Translations under genes and position numbers: made by a program | Shown here: positions 1 through 9,863 of the stretch, piece by piece | Position numbering within the stretch: position 1 is the stretch's first letter | Layout of the letters: the number at the start of each line of letters is the position of its first letter | NCBI GenBank assembly: GCA_022578965.1 | Contig: MU400516.1 | Coordinates: forward strand, 310,001 to 374,000 | Direction: 5' to 3' | Length of the DNA stretch: 64,000 nucleotides | DNA from: Xylaria sp. FL1777 | Taxonomy: Eukaryota > Ascomycota > Sordariomycetes > Xylariales > Xylariaceae | Notes under the pieces: generated by a model | Database searches by the model: none | Told to the model about the DNA's origin: nothing | Seen by the model: the letters and a program-made list of their open reading frames with translations, nothing else

Positions 1-36
1 CAAGTTCTGAGAATATAGAACGATGATTAGACTTAC

Positions 37-233
37 TTCGTGGGTATGTAGTCGATATTTGCCGGGGGTCGACCAGGCGTAAGGCCGCCCTTGACTGCAT
101 ATTGGTATTGACTGTTTCCGCCCACAACGCCTCGAGGTGATGACGACGAGTGAGAGTTTTGCCAGGCTTCCAATTTCTTCCTCGACAGAGAGGGGGCGGC
201 GGTGCCCTCTTTTTGCCTGATACGATCCCACAT
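37..233 (-). CDS. First exon of an unknown protein, running off the left edge
   Basis: An ATG at 233 opens a frame of 65 codons plus two bases. It ends at a consensus donor GTAAGT (36 down to 31), so the rest of the gene lies beyond the left edge. Reading through the donor gives an immediate in-frame TAA, which supports splicing. The peptide begins MWDRIRQKEG, has a Ser/Arg-rich stretch around residues 15-35, and ends GRPPANIDYIPT. There is no recognisable domain, signal peptide or membrane segment in the visible part, so I assign no function. The call rests on the good donor and the non-repetitive composition; it could still be a chance ORF. Confidence 0.45.
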
Positions 234-2348
234 GGCAACGATGATAGATGAGCCTGCTGGTCATTCAAGGTCGTCGATTTTGGGATGTCTTCCCCTGGCC
301 CCCAAGCTGCAAGCTCCAACCTGGGCTTGGGGAAAGGTAGCGCCGCCGATCGACCGTGAGAGGATAAAAAAGGTTCTGTGCGTCTCTATGAATAAAGAAA
401 TAGAAATTTAAAGAATATGGATTTGCGGTTGTTCTCACTCGTTAAGAGTCAGTCGTCTTCTGTATTACAGTTTACTTTAGTGTAGTTGGTCTCAGCCGCT
501 GTTGTGCGTGGCGTCGGAGATTGGAAGGTGGAGAAATTGGTCAATAAATAGGAAACGGGAAAATCATGGCCGTCGCATACGAGGGAGGGAGGGGGAGAGG
601 GAGAAGATAAGGGGCGGTGCGACAACAACATGCACGCAGCTGTTGTGTTTGAAGACGATTGCTCTGGTAAATGTTTTAGGCGCGTGGCAGCCTGTTTGTG
701 TATTGCGTCGAGAGAGAGCGGCTCTATCAGAATAAACAAGACGGCCCGACGACCTCGGTCTCGTTGTTGTTGTTATTGGTGATTGGCTCGCCGTCGCGCT
801 AACAAGGGGGGGGGGGGGACTAAGACTACTACGTAGAACTACAGTAAGTCTTCCTTCGACTTTCAAGTGGCTGCTGCAGACTGAGTTAGTTGCCTTCACC
901 GTGTCGGCTTGATGCATCCATCTACAGGAAGGTAATACCGGTTGCCATGACCCTCTCGCTCCCTCAAAGCACATCTCGAGTCATCCCTTTTTTTTTCCCC
1001 CCCAAAAGGTCCGGCTCGTGTCCCTCTGAAACTATAATATCGTCTCCTTCCCGTCTACATGCCGCTTTGTCCTGCCAGGTATCACAGTACCCAGAGCGTC
1101 TGCTGAGGTACCTGAGGTGGAGGACTACAGCAAGTGGGTTAGGTACATTATGAGTGTATGTTCTCGTGGCATACAGCATACAGCTGGTAATCCTGAATTT
1201 GAAGTGGGATGTGTCATAGCTTGAATACCCGAGGTTCGTACTGTCACACCATTCCGCAATTATTAACTGATATCTCATCCCACCTCCAGTCTACGATCGC
1301 CCCCATGAGACATCCGATATCTCGCAGGGCCAGCGCTGAAGCCCATATGATTAGCCACGCAGTGAGACAGATCGGCTTTTTAGTTCTCCGAACTGCCTGG
1401 GCAGTAGATACGGTACTATAAGTTACATGTAGGTATCTACTGTAGCTAATTACTGTCCTGATAGGATCCCGAGTCTATTAGTATTAATTATAGTGGTATG
1501 AAGGAAGACTAGTGAGTGCATAACTGTTTCACATTGCCAGGCACATCCCAGTATCATCTTTACTTGCGTACTTACTGAGTATACTTGATCGTCAGTTTAA
1601 TAAGGAGGCCACAGTTTACCAGCACAAAGCATTGTGTAGATATATACACATAAGAACATAACGTAGGTATTACCTACTACATACCTATATTGAGAGTCTG
1701 ACTTACGCAGTAAGCATTTCTAGTATACATAAGAGTAGAGTATTCCAACAGCCACAACAACAACTTATTATGTATAATATGGGGAAGACCATAACCACCC
1801 CTATTACCCTAGAAGTCCAACTAAGAAGCCTTATCAAAGCAAGCGCATGCCACGGAAGTTGATCAAACTTCCGTCTACCTACTATGCATGGGTGCCTCCT
1901 ACCTTAGGTACTTAGGTACCTACTTAGATGTCCACATGTGCAGCTGAGCCTAGACCCCGAATGGTAGATATCTAGCCCTATGTACACTACCTATGCAGCT
2001 ATCCGTATAAGCCCGGCTCAATATCGGAATAAGACTTACCCACGAAAAAAGGCAGCCGCTTGTGAGGGGCCATCTTTTTAACGATATCCCAAAAAAAACT
2101 GCCCCTCCTCCCCCCTGGCCTGAGCGCCTATTCGCAGAGAGACAGTCACAAAATTCCCATCTTTCCCTTTGGAAATTCGACATCGACCGCTCGGCTCCAC
2201 GGATTCGATCCCGACTGTCCTCAGCCGACCCTTTTTACAATCCCCTCCCGCCCACGCAAGACGAGGTCGCCGTTCCCTCGACACCATACCAGAGGGCTTC
2301 TGTCACAGGAAGGCGTCTATCGAGCTTATTAGGACCACCCCAGGCAAA
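234..2348. other. Intergenic region between the left-edge gene and eIF3m
   Basis: About 2.1 kb with no supported gene; the short ORFs on both strands are overlapping shadows of low-complexity or AT-rich DNA. It holds a run of 13 G residues at 806-818. From about 1430 to 1930 it has a cluster of TAGGTA/TACCTA-type motifs (for example around 1660-1690 and 1900-1925). The last 300 bases before 2349 are pyrimidine-rich and are the likely promoter and 5' leader of the eIF3m gene. Confidence 0.6.
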
Positions 2349-3724
2349 ATGGCGGCCCCCCACCAGCCGCAGCTCGTCTTCGTCGACGGCAGCTTCGAGG
2401 AGCTGGCGCAGGAGATGGCCGATTTCCTCAATGTCGGCGACGATGTCAAGGCTCTGGTCGAAAAGAAGCAGAAGGACGACATACTTAAGAAGCTCATCAT
2501 CGCCTCCCCGGCCCTGCATTCCATCCCCGAGAAGGAGTTCGCCGGCGCATACAATCTACTCGTCTACCTCATCCTTCAGAGCGACAATGCCGCCATGTTC
2601 CTGCCCCGAGTCTGCGATCACCTCACAAAGCCCATCACCTCGTCCCCTATTAACGGCCCCGGTTTGGCTCTCAATACCCTCACCACCATCTTCAACATGT
2701 TGAAGCCCGATGACGAGCTCCGGTTCAACGTTTTTATGGCCATTTTGCGGTTCCTCAAGGTCCACGGCATGTTTGAGAACTTGAAGCCATATCTGAAGAG
2801 TCTTGACGACTGGATGATCGAGTGGGAGACCGACTCGGAAGACCAGCGCCAGGCGTACGAGGCCATTGCGGAGACGGCCCGTGAGGCTGGTGATGCTTAG
2901 TGAGTGCTTGCTACAACTATCTCGCATACTTATTTCTCTAACACGACTCCTACGACAGTACCTCTTACCAATACATTCTTAAAGCGCTGCGCACCTTCGA
3001 GGATGACGAAGTCAAGTCAGAGGATGCGCAGAAAATTGCCCTACGTGCCCTGAAGACTGCTCTTCTTTCGCCCACACAATACGACTTTCAAGATCTCCTC
3101 AACGTGCCTTGCGTTCAGGCTCTTTCCGAAACCCACCCTGTCTATTTTGAACTACTGACGGTATTTGCCGAGAAGGATCTAGAGGACTACAACCAGTTCA
3201 GGGAAGAGCATGAGGGCTTTGTTGAGAAGGAGCATCTGGATCTAGAGAAGCTGCAGACGAAGATGCGGCTACTTACATTCGCGTCTCTAGCTGCCCGGTC
3301 ACAGACCCGCGAAATCCCCTACGACGAGATTGCAGAGGCACTACAGATCTCCAACGATGTGGTGGAATTATGGGTAATTGACGTTATTCGTGCCCAATTA
3401 GTCGAGGGTAGGATGTCACAGCAAAAGAAGGTCTTTCTAGTTCACCGAACAACATACAGAGTCTTCGGCGAGAAGCAATGGCGCCAACTAGGCGATCTCG
3501 TGGACACGTGGAGAGACACGCTAAACAAGGTTGCAGCCACGCTCCGTAAGGAGCAAGCGGGCCTTGAGGCACAAAAGAAACGCGATTTGGAGGAGATTGA
3601 GCGAAAGCTAGCAAACACCAACATCTCTGGGCCCGGAGAACGGCGACGTGGCGGTGATAGGGGAGACCGCGGCGATAGGAGCGAACGCGGGCCTCGAAAG
3701 GAGCGAACCGACGATGACGACTAG
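2349..3724 (+). CDS. Translation initiation factor eIF3 subunit M (PCI domain)
   Basis: Two exons, 2349-2899 and 2959-3724, joined by a 59-base GTGAGT...CAG intron, give 438 residues, close to the usual length of fungal eIF3m. The start at 2349 has a good context (CAAAATGGC) and the protein begins [11 protein letters not shown]. The N-terminal half is a helical repeat region. The C-terminal half (about residues 210-370) carries the PCI/winged-helix pattern, including the segment [20 protein letters not shown]. The tail is Arg/Gly/Asp-rich and ends in a run of aspartates. eIF3m is part of the octameric PCI/MPN core of eIF3, which recruits mRNA and initiator tRNA to the 40S subunit in the cytoplasm. 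The frame stays open upstream to 2169, but that extension has no family-like sequence. The gene is convergent with the kinase gene at 4309. Confidence 0.93.
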
Positions 3725-4308
3725 ATGACTTGCTCTTTCCTCTTCGCCTTTTTCTGTTCTCGGCTTTCGGTCGACTGCATAGGGAAGGTCATTCGGCGTA
3801 TGGCATGGCGATGCGGAAAAGGCTTTGTTGTAATGAATTTTTATGCGAGTTCGGATTGCGGTACTTGGGGGGATAAACCAAGAGATATCACCCTATTTTT
3901 TGACTTGACGAGAAGCCAGTATCCTATCTAGAAGGTTACATACCGCCTCGTCTCAGCTGTTAACGAACTCCGATGAATTATAGAGGCTAGGTGAAAATAT
4001 TAGAATACACACCAGGACCCTATAAGCAGAAAGAGGTTTTTTTTTTTTTGGAGTTGTCTAGTTTCTAGTCATGGGACTGTAGAACGCCGTCGGGACCGTC
4101 AACCCAATATTACAATGCCACACCTGATTATTTCTATCTCGAACTCTTGCGTGTCTATAAGTATATGTTCTGCTCTATGGCCGACCGTCTTCGCCGTAAT
4201 GCGCGTGTCTTAGACAGTGTCTGTTCTTGATCTACCGACAAAAACCGTTATCCTACCACACCCCACCCAACCCGCGGCGCCCCGCCCGCCTCTTGGGTGT
4301 CTTGTGTT
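3725..4308. other. Convergent intergenic region (eIF3m and UMP-CMP kinase 3' ends)
   Basis: About 580 bases between two stop codons that face each other. It contains a T-rich run near 4037-4050 and several TATA/ATAA-rich stretches that could serve as polyadenylation signals for either gene. No coding signal or RNA gene is visible. Confidence 0.6.
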
Positions 4309-5058
4309 CTAAAAGCGGTCGCCTAACCGCTTGGTGAGCTCGGCCTGGGTGGCGCGGTAGACGTCATCGGGCGAGACGTCGGCGCGGACGCGGGCGACGC
4401 GGCCCTGCTTCTCGTAGTAGTCGACGACGGGCATGCTGGTCTCGACGAAGGTGCGGAAGCGCTTGCGGATGCTCTCGGCGTTGTCGTCGGCGCGGCCGCT
4501 CGTCTTGCCGCGCTCCAGCAGCCGCCGCTCCATCTCCTCCTCGGGACAGTCGTAGAAGAGCACGAACCGCGCCGGGCACACGGCCTCCTCGAACTTGACG
4601 GCCTGGTCGAACTTGCGCGGGAACCCGTCGATGAGGAACTTGCCCTTTAACGTTGTCGATTTCTTCTCGTCATCGGCGGGAGGGGATGAATTATTTGTGG
4701 AGGTGGTAATGGTGGTGGTAGTGGTAGTGGTGGTTGTTGTCGGGTTGTTGTCGGCGGCGGCGGACGACATGGCTTCGCGCATCGCGTTCTCCAGAAGCGC
4801 GATCGTCACCTCCATGGGCACGATCTGCCCGTTCTTGATGTAGTCCTTGATCAGCTCGCCGTACTGGCTGCCCTCGCGGTTCTGCTCGGCGCGCAGGAGG
4901 TCGCCCGCCGACAGGTGCGTGAAGCCATGCGCGGCCACGAGCCGCTCGCATTGCGTGCCCTTGCCGGCGCCCGGTCCGCCGAGCACGAACAGCACCGTCA
5001 CGTCGTCGGCGGAGAAGACGGGCGTCTTGCGATTTTTGAGGTCGTCGACGGCAGGCAT
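4309..5058 (-). CDS. UMP-CMP kinase (Ura6 type) with a Thr-rich insertion
   Basis: A single exon encodes 249 residues. The P-loop GGPGAGKGT lies at residues 27-35, the NMP-binding part (HLSAGDLLRAEQ) near 48-59, the DGFPR motif at 144-148, and the LID region with ERGKTSGRADDN near 182-193. This layout is that of the UMP-CMP kinase branch of the adenylate kinase family, which makes UDP and CDP (and dCDP) from the monophosphates with ATP. The usual enzyme has about 195-205 residues. The extra length is a low-complexity stretch at about 98-137 containing a nearly pure run of threonines and then N/S/P/D/E/K residues, placed just before the FLIDGFPR strand. Its codons are mixed ACN/ACC, so it is not a simple trinucleotide run. 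Adenylate kinase is less likely because of the short LID. Confidence 0.9.
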   Translation of the reverse strand: MPAVDDLKNRKTPVFSADDVTVLFVLGGPGAGKGTQCERLVAAHGFTHLSAGDLLRAEQNREGSQYGELIKDYIKNGQIVPMEVTIALLENAMREAMSSAAADNNPTTTTTTTTTTITTSTNNSSPPADDEKKSTTLKGKFLIDGFPRKFDQAVKFEEAVCPARFVLFYDCPEEEMERRLLERGKTSGRADDNAESIRKRFRTFVETSMPVVDYYEKQGRVARVRADVSPDDVYRATQAELTKRLGDRF

Positions 5059-6515
5059 TTTTCTTTTTTTAACTATCTACTAATTTTTTAAGTCTTTTTA
5101 TGGGGGGGGTTTTCTTTTTTTTATATTCAACCCCTTGAAGGATTATCGATGGTTCGATTTAGGAAATGTCTTTCTCGTCTCTTTCTTACGGCGGGATTCG
5201 TCGTCGTAAGACAGAGGAGAGGAGGGGTTAGAGAGAAGTCCGTCGATGACTGCCGCTTTGGGGGATGAGTGAGGGACACTGCCGATCCGTCTCGATGCGG
5301 TACACTCACGGCCGACGAGCTACAAATGTCAAGAGAGATGTATAGTGGGAGGGGAATGATAGTATAATATTGTCGAAATCGTAAGAAAAAGGGTCTCGGA
5401 TCGAGTTCGAGGTAAAAAGCCGTCTTATAAATACATAGTAGGAGGAGGGTAATAATAAATAGGAGGAGGGATAATGGGTATGTATATTGTTTGGCCAATC
5501 CACCCACCTATCTAATGTAGCACGAGCACCTAATCTGGACTGGCTACGTGCCTACTGTATGAAACCATGTCCCGCATATCGTTAGCAGCTTCGAACCTTA
5601 CCCTCTGCAACGTTTTTAGGCGCTGCAAATGCAAGCCCCTCCCCCCACTTCCCTACCAACCCTTGCCCAGTTCATCCAACGCTAATCCTCAAGTAATTAT
5701 TGTTATTTTCAACGTTTAAACAGGAAACAACAGTAGATAATTTAATTGACACTTGATCAATAATCGATCGGTGGTTTGAAAAAAAATATTTAAAGGTTGA
5801 TCAAACGTTTAACCCAGCGTTGAAAAGTGTTTAAACGTTGAAATATCATTCAACTATTGCTCAGCAGTTTACTGATCCCACCAAGTTTGGGTACAGCTTG
5901 GTATTCACCTCCAACCATGGCTCTGGCTTGGCTTTTGGCCCCTTATCAAACGGCCATAAGATTAACTCCTCTCTACCATTAAGCATAAAGAAGGATAGGT
6001 ATGAAATCATGACCTAGAATAAGGTATATAAAGGTTAAGCTCCCCCTCAATAAATAAAGAGAGAAGACATTGAGAGAAAAGGGGGGAAGGACAGAAATAG
6101 AGTGAAGAAGACGATTCCGATAGGCTTGGGGATTTCGTAAGATTTATATAACAATCAGACATACGCAATACATCCTACCCTACATACCTAGGTATTCCTC
6201 CGAGTATTACAAGTGTACCACAGAAGTCCAGGACTTTTGCTCCCGTAACGGTGAACAAATAAACCTTATAAATTCGCATTGACAATACTCGGCTTTTTGT
6301 ACATGATATACAGTGTGCTCAGCGCTTCGGCTGTGTCCCTCACAAAGCCGCAATCTGGGCGAGTAAGTATCTGCATGCTCCCACCCATACACCTCACTAA
6401 CCCAAATATTGACCAGAACAGTTCCGTTTCCATACATTGGCGACTATACCAGCAGATCACCATTACATTTATCAGGTGTGGCGAGACTCCAAGCGCACGG
6501 TGCAGGTATTTCGCT
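5059..6515. other. Intergenic region upstream of the UMP-CMP kinase
   Basis: About 1.45 kb with no supported gene. The first 80 bases are T-rich with a G run (the leader and promoter of the kinase on the minus strand). Bases 5707-5843 form a short element bounded by a perfect 15-base inverted repeat, listed separately. The rest is AT-rich, with TACCTA/TAGGTA motifs near 6180-6195. Confidence 0.55.
5707..5843. repeat. 137-bp element with perfect 15-bp terminal inverted repeats
   Basis: TTTCAACGTTTAAAC at 5707-5721 is repeated as its exact reverse complement at 5829-5843. The interior is AT-rich, with two copies of TTGATCAA and further AACGTTTAA-like fragments. The size, the inverted ends and the lack of coding capacity resemble a miniature inverted-repeat element. 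I could not identify a convincing target-site duplication, so a local palindromic structure of another origin is equally possible. Confidence 0.5.
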
Positions 6516-6878
6516 TTACCTGTTCGGGATCTCATTTCGTGCAATGGGTGCGTGACTAATGCCATCAATATGAGTATCAAACTTCAAGCTATTCCTTTTC
6601 TCTTTTATGCCCCCCTTTCCCCAAGGAGATTCGAGATACAGAGTATGTCAACAGGTGGGAACTCACCCTCGATTAGCCCTTGATTTGCTCACATACGCAA
6701 AAGCGCCTGTCCCGACGACGATGATGGCCAGGAACGGCCAGAACTTAACGGTAGCGTTAGGTCCTCGCGGCGGCTGTGCGCTGTAGGTCCTCCGTGGTAT
6801 CGTCGAGCCTCGGGTCTTTGCTCTCGTGGCCGGAAGCTTAGGCGTTGTGAAGAGGGACCTTGTTGTGGATTTCGTCAT
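6516..6878 (-). CDS. Small single-pass membrane protein, probably mitochondrial
   Basis: Exon 1 (6878-6667) begins with ATG. The N-terminus is basic, Ser/Thr-rich and lacks acids, like a mitochondrial presequence (about residues 1-45). One hydrophobic span follows (KFWPFLAIIVVGTGAFAYVS) and then basic residues. Without splicing it ends at TGA after 71 residues. That TGA overlaps a strong donor (G|GTGAGT), and removing a 111-base intron (6666-6556, acceptor TTAG) joins a second exon (6555-6516) that ends NEIPNR, for 83 residues. I favour the spliced form. Small presequence-plus-one-span proteins of this kind are common unnamed mitochondrial inner-membrane proteins in ascomycetes; no specific function is assigned. 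Confidence 0.55.
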
Positions 6879-8242
6879 TTTTGGTATTGTGCTGTTATTA
6901 CGCGTTCCGATTACACTCGGCGTTATATGAACAAGATTCCGGTAAGAGTTACTATGACCGGTCTTCTTAGTAATTATAAGTTGCTTGACATCGAAGAGAG
7001 AAGAAAGATTTCACGCGAGCTTCTTTCTGTGGTCACAAGTCGATGAGTTAGTTCATTGGACACAAACTCAAGAGCTCTATCTCGGCATTGGCCCATATTT
7101 CACTCAGCTGCTGACAGCTGCAGCATATGCTCTACCAGCTGCAGAAAAGAAATCATAAATATTTGGCTTACTGATGCTACTCTTGATAGCATCATTATTA
7201 ACCAACACCGAAAGTGGGGTGCAAGAAAAGAAGAAAGTGACGGGAGAAGCGATAGGGGCAGGACAAACCCGTAATGAAACCCCTCACCGGGCCCCCAAGC
7301 TCCCGCAAAACAACCTTCCAAAAACTGAACCAGTAGATGCCGAAAAAAGGTGGCCTTCTGGGTCTCGGGAAAGTACACAGCCTTGCTCGGGAGGGAGCTC
7401 AACCGTTCGGTTCGTGAGGAAGGGGAAACTTTCATACAAATCTCCCTTACCTACGCATAAGTCGCGCTCAGATAAACAAATGAACAAGAAACACCCTCGC
7501 ACCGGAAACACGATATGCGCCTCAAGCATACGTACACCAGCAGTGTTGTTTCAATCTACAGGCACGCACCATCGTTAAATTAATAACAATCCGAACCACG
7601 TTACTTTGTGAGGTGGTACGCAGCGCGGCGCGGTGAGGCGAGGCGAGCAATTATAGGTAAGCGAAATGGGAAATGGGATTAACGTAACCCCAGTTGCATG
7701 ACTTTACATGTACTCAATAAATCAAGAAGTAGACAGGGAAAAGATAAGTAGGTAATAGTGATCATAGGAAAATACACAGAAGAAGAATGTCTTTGTTTTG
7801 GCGTCAAGAAACGCTAAGCTAGTTTTTTTTTTTTTCTGGTTCAATGATATAGCAAGCGGATTCGCTATGTATGATTAATTACACTCAAATAAGGAGAATC
7901 GGGCAGCATAGAAGTGAGGGCTGAGCCAACTAACTGCGTTGGCTGGTCAAGCCGTAAAGTAAAGGTATCTCTTTCCCCATCCCAATTAAATAATTCAAAA
8001 TGACTCCGTCAAAACGCCGCGCGCAGAGTCGCCCAAATTACTCGCGCATGGGTATATATCATCGCGAGAAAAGCGCAGCAGATTCGCCCCCCAACCACCA
8101 ACACACGCTTGGTATATAAACCAGAGCTGCCAAGAAGAATCCATCTCTCTCTCTCATCCACATCACTCATTTTGTATCATTCACATCATACTCTCCCGTG
8201 TAACACCTAACATCCCATTTCCGTGTCTCATGTGTCATCGCA
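6879..8242. other. Intergenic region between two minus-strand genes
   Basis: About 1.36 kb. ORFs of up to 134 codons occur on both strands around 7100-7580, but they overlap each other, lack recognisable motifs and are not joined to other exons, so I reject them. A G/C-rich direct-repeat-like patch (GGCGCGGTGAGGCGAGGCGAG) lies near 7626-7648. The segment just before 8243 is the 3' region of the membrane-protein gene. Confidence 0.5.
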
Positions 8243-9863
8243 TCACCTTGATGAATACCCGAGGCTAGTTTGTGCAGGAGGTGGATTTTTAATGACAGCG
8301 TCTGCATACGCCCCAGGTATTGGCACAGCGTCGTACTGCTGCTCGCCGGGTGCTACGGTAGTGAAGTTATTTTCGGGAGGAGAGCTGGTGGTTGGGGTAC
8401 TGAAAGCGCCCTGCGCAACCTTAGGAGTGGCTGAGCGCGCCTTGGTAGGCGGAGCCTGCAACTTGAAGGGCTTCTCTGTAGGGTTACTAGGGGCGGGTTG
8501 GCCGGCGAAGGAGGAGGATGGCTCGACGAGCTGAGCGCCGGGAGTGAAAGTCGGCGCCTTGGACATCTCGGAGAGCGAGTTGTAGGTTGAGGGTGGGAAT
8601 CGCGGTGACATTGCGTATTGGGAGAATGCGGGCGATTTGGGTCCGAAGCCCGGTGTGTTGGGCGCCGATTGAGAACGCAGCTGCGCCAAGTATAGGTCCG
8701 AGCGGGCGCGGTCGCGCATATCCATCGACTTAGTTAACTTGCGCTTCGTGATGTATCGGTAAAAGACAATGCTGTAAAGCGTGATCGTGAACACATCGAG
8801 AACGATTTCGATCAGGGCACAGATCAGAGACCAATTCTAGTTTAAAATAAACCAGTTAGCCGCCGTACCAGATATTTCAAGCCAACTGTGAAAAGGATAT
8901 ACATGTAAACTCACCTGAAGTCGACAGACAAGGGCATAGTCAACCTTCTCCGAGAAGAGTTGAGCTCTCTTATTGTCAACGCAAGACCATCCCCATAAGT
9001 CTTGATTGCCGCTGTTGTTGCGGGTGAACTGAAGGATACCGGCAGCTGCGGCCCAAAGGATCGACGAGGCAATGAACCAACCAACTGCGAAGAGTGTGTA
9101 GTAAACGCCAACTTTCTCAGCCCGGCGATGGCCTCCTCTCAAATAACCGAAGAAGATGAGGATGCAAAGAAGAAGATTTACGCCAGAGACCGAGAGCACG
9201 ACGATCTGGGGCCACAGTTGCGTGCCTTGTGCCCACGCCGGAAGGCCACTTTGGGCCGAAAGCTCGTGTGTTGTAAGGAAGACACGAAAAGAAGCCGCAA
9301 CGAGGGAAATAATGATCAAGCTGCAGCTAAAGCTGATACCACGGAGGGCGAATTTGGCCAATCTGACCCTATACTTGAGGCCCTATATGATATTTAGTAA
9401 GATGACGCAGCTCTCCATTGCTCATTAAACTTACGACATCCCTCTTTTGCGCAGCTTCCGTATCCTTTTCTCTCGCTTCAAGGATATCCTCTTCTCTGAA
9501 GGTCGGGCTCAGAGGATTGTCAAATCTCCTTGCCGGTGTGCCAGGTATTTTCATGGCACTCTTTAAAGGCGTTTTTGGCGTCATGGGAACATTAACAGTT
9601 TGCGTCCGCGTGTCATCATTGATGTATCCAAAGCCTACATCGGCTGGTTGAGCTTGTGTGGCGTCTCGACTCTCATCCTGTCCGACAAACGGATTGCTTA
9701 TCTGCGGCTCAATGGGGGAATACACTGTAGTAGCCTCTGCGAACCTGGGGGTTCTTGGCGGCTTAAGTGAGGATGTGCTACTATATGACCCATCGGTTGA
9801 AGACGACCTTGATGGTGTCAATTTGAGGGCGGCAGGTCGCCTCTTCTCATCTGGGGAAGCCAT
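8243..9863 (-). CDS. Four-span fungal membrane protein (MARVEL-like topology)
   Basis: Three exons on the minus strand, 9863-9435, 9382-8915 and 8836-8243, separated by phase-0 introns (GTAAGT...TAG and GTGAGT...TAG), give 496 residues. Residues 1-143 are Ser/Thr/Pro-rich and cytoplasmic in character. Hydrophobic spans lie at about 159-179, 202-224, 237-262 and 300-327. The loop between spans 3 and 4 contains two cysteines and a GWSCVDN segment. The C-terminal 170 residues are again low-complexity (Ser/Pro/Ala-rich). The 4-span core between disordered tails resembles MARVEL-type scaffold proteins of ascomycete plasma membranes; this is a topology argument, not a confirmed family. The function is unknown. 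Confidence 0.8.

Noticed and set aside
2169..2348. N-terminal extension of eIF3m by 60 codons
   Set aside because: The frame is open but Arg/Ser/Pro-rich and unlike the family; the ATG at 2349 has the better context and gives the usual length.
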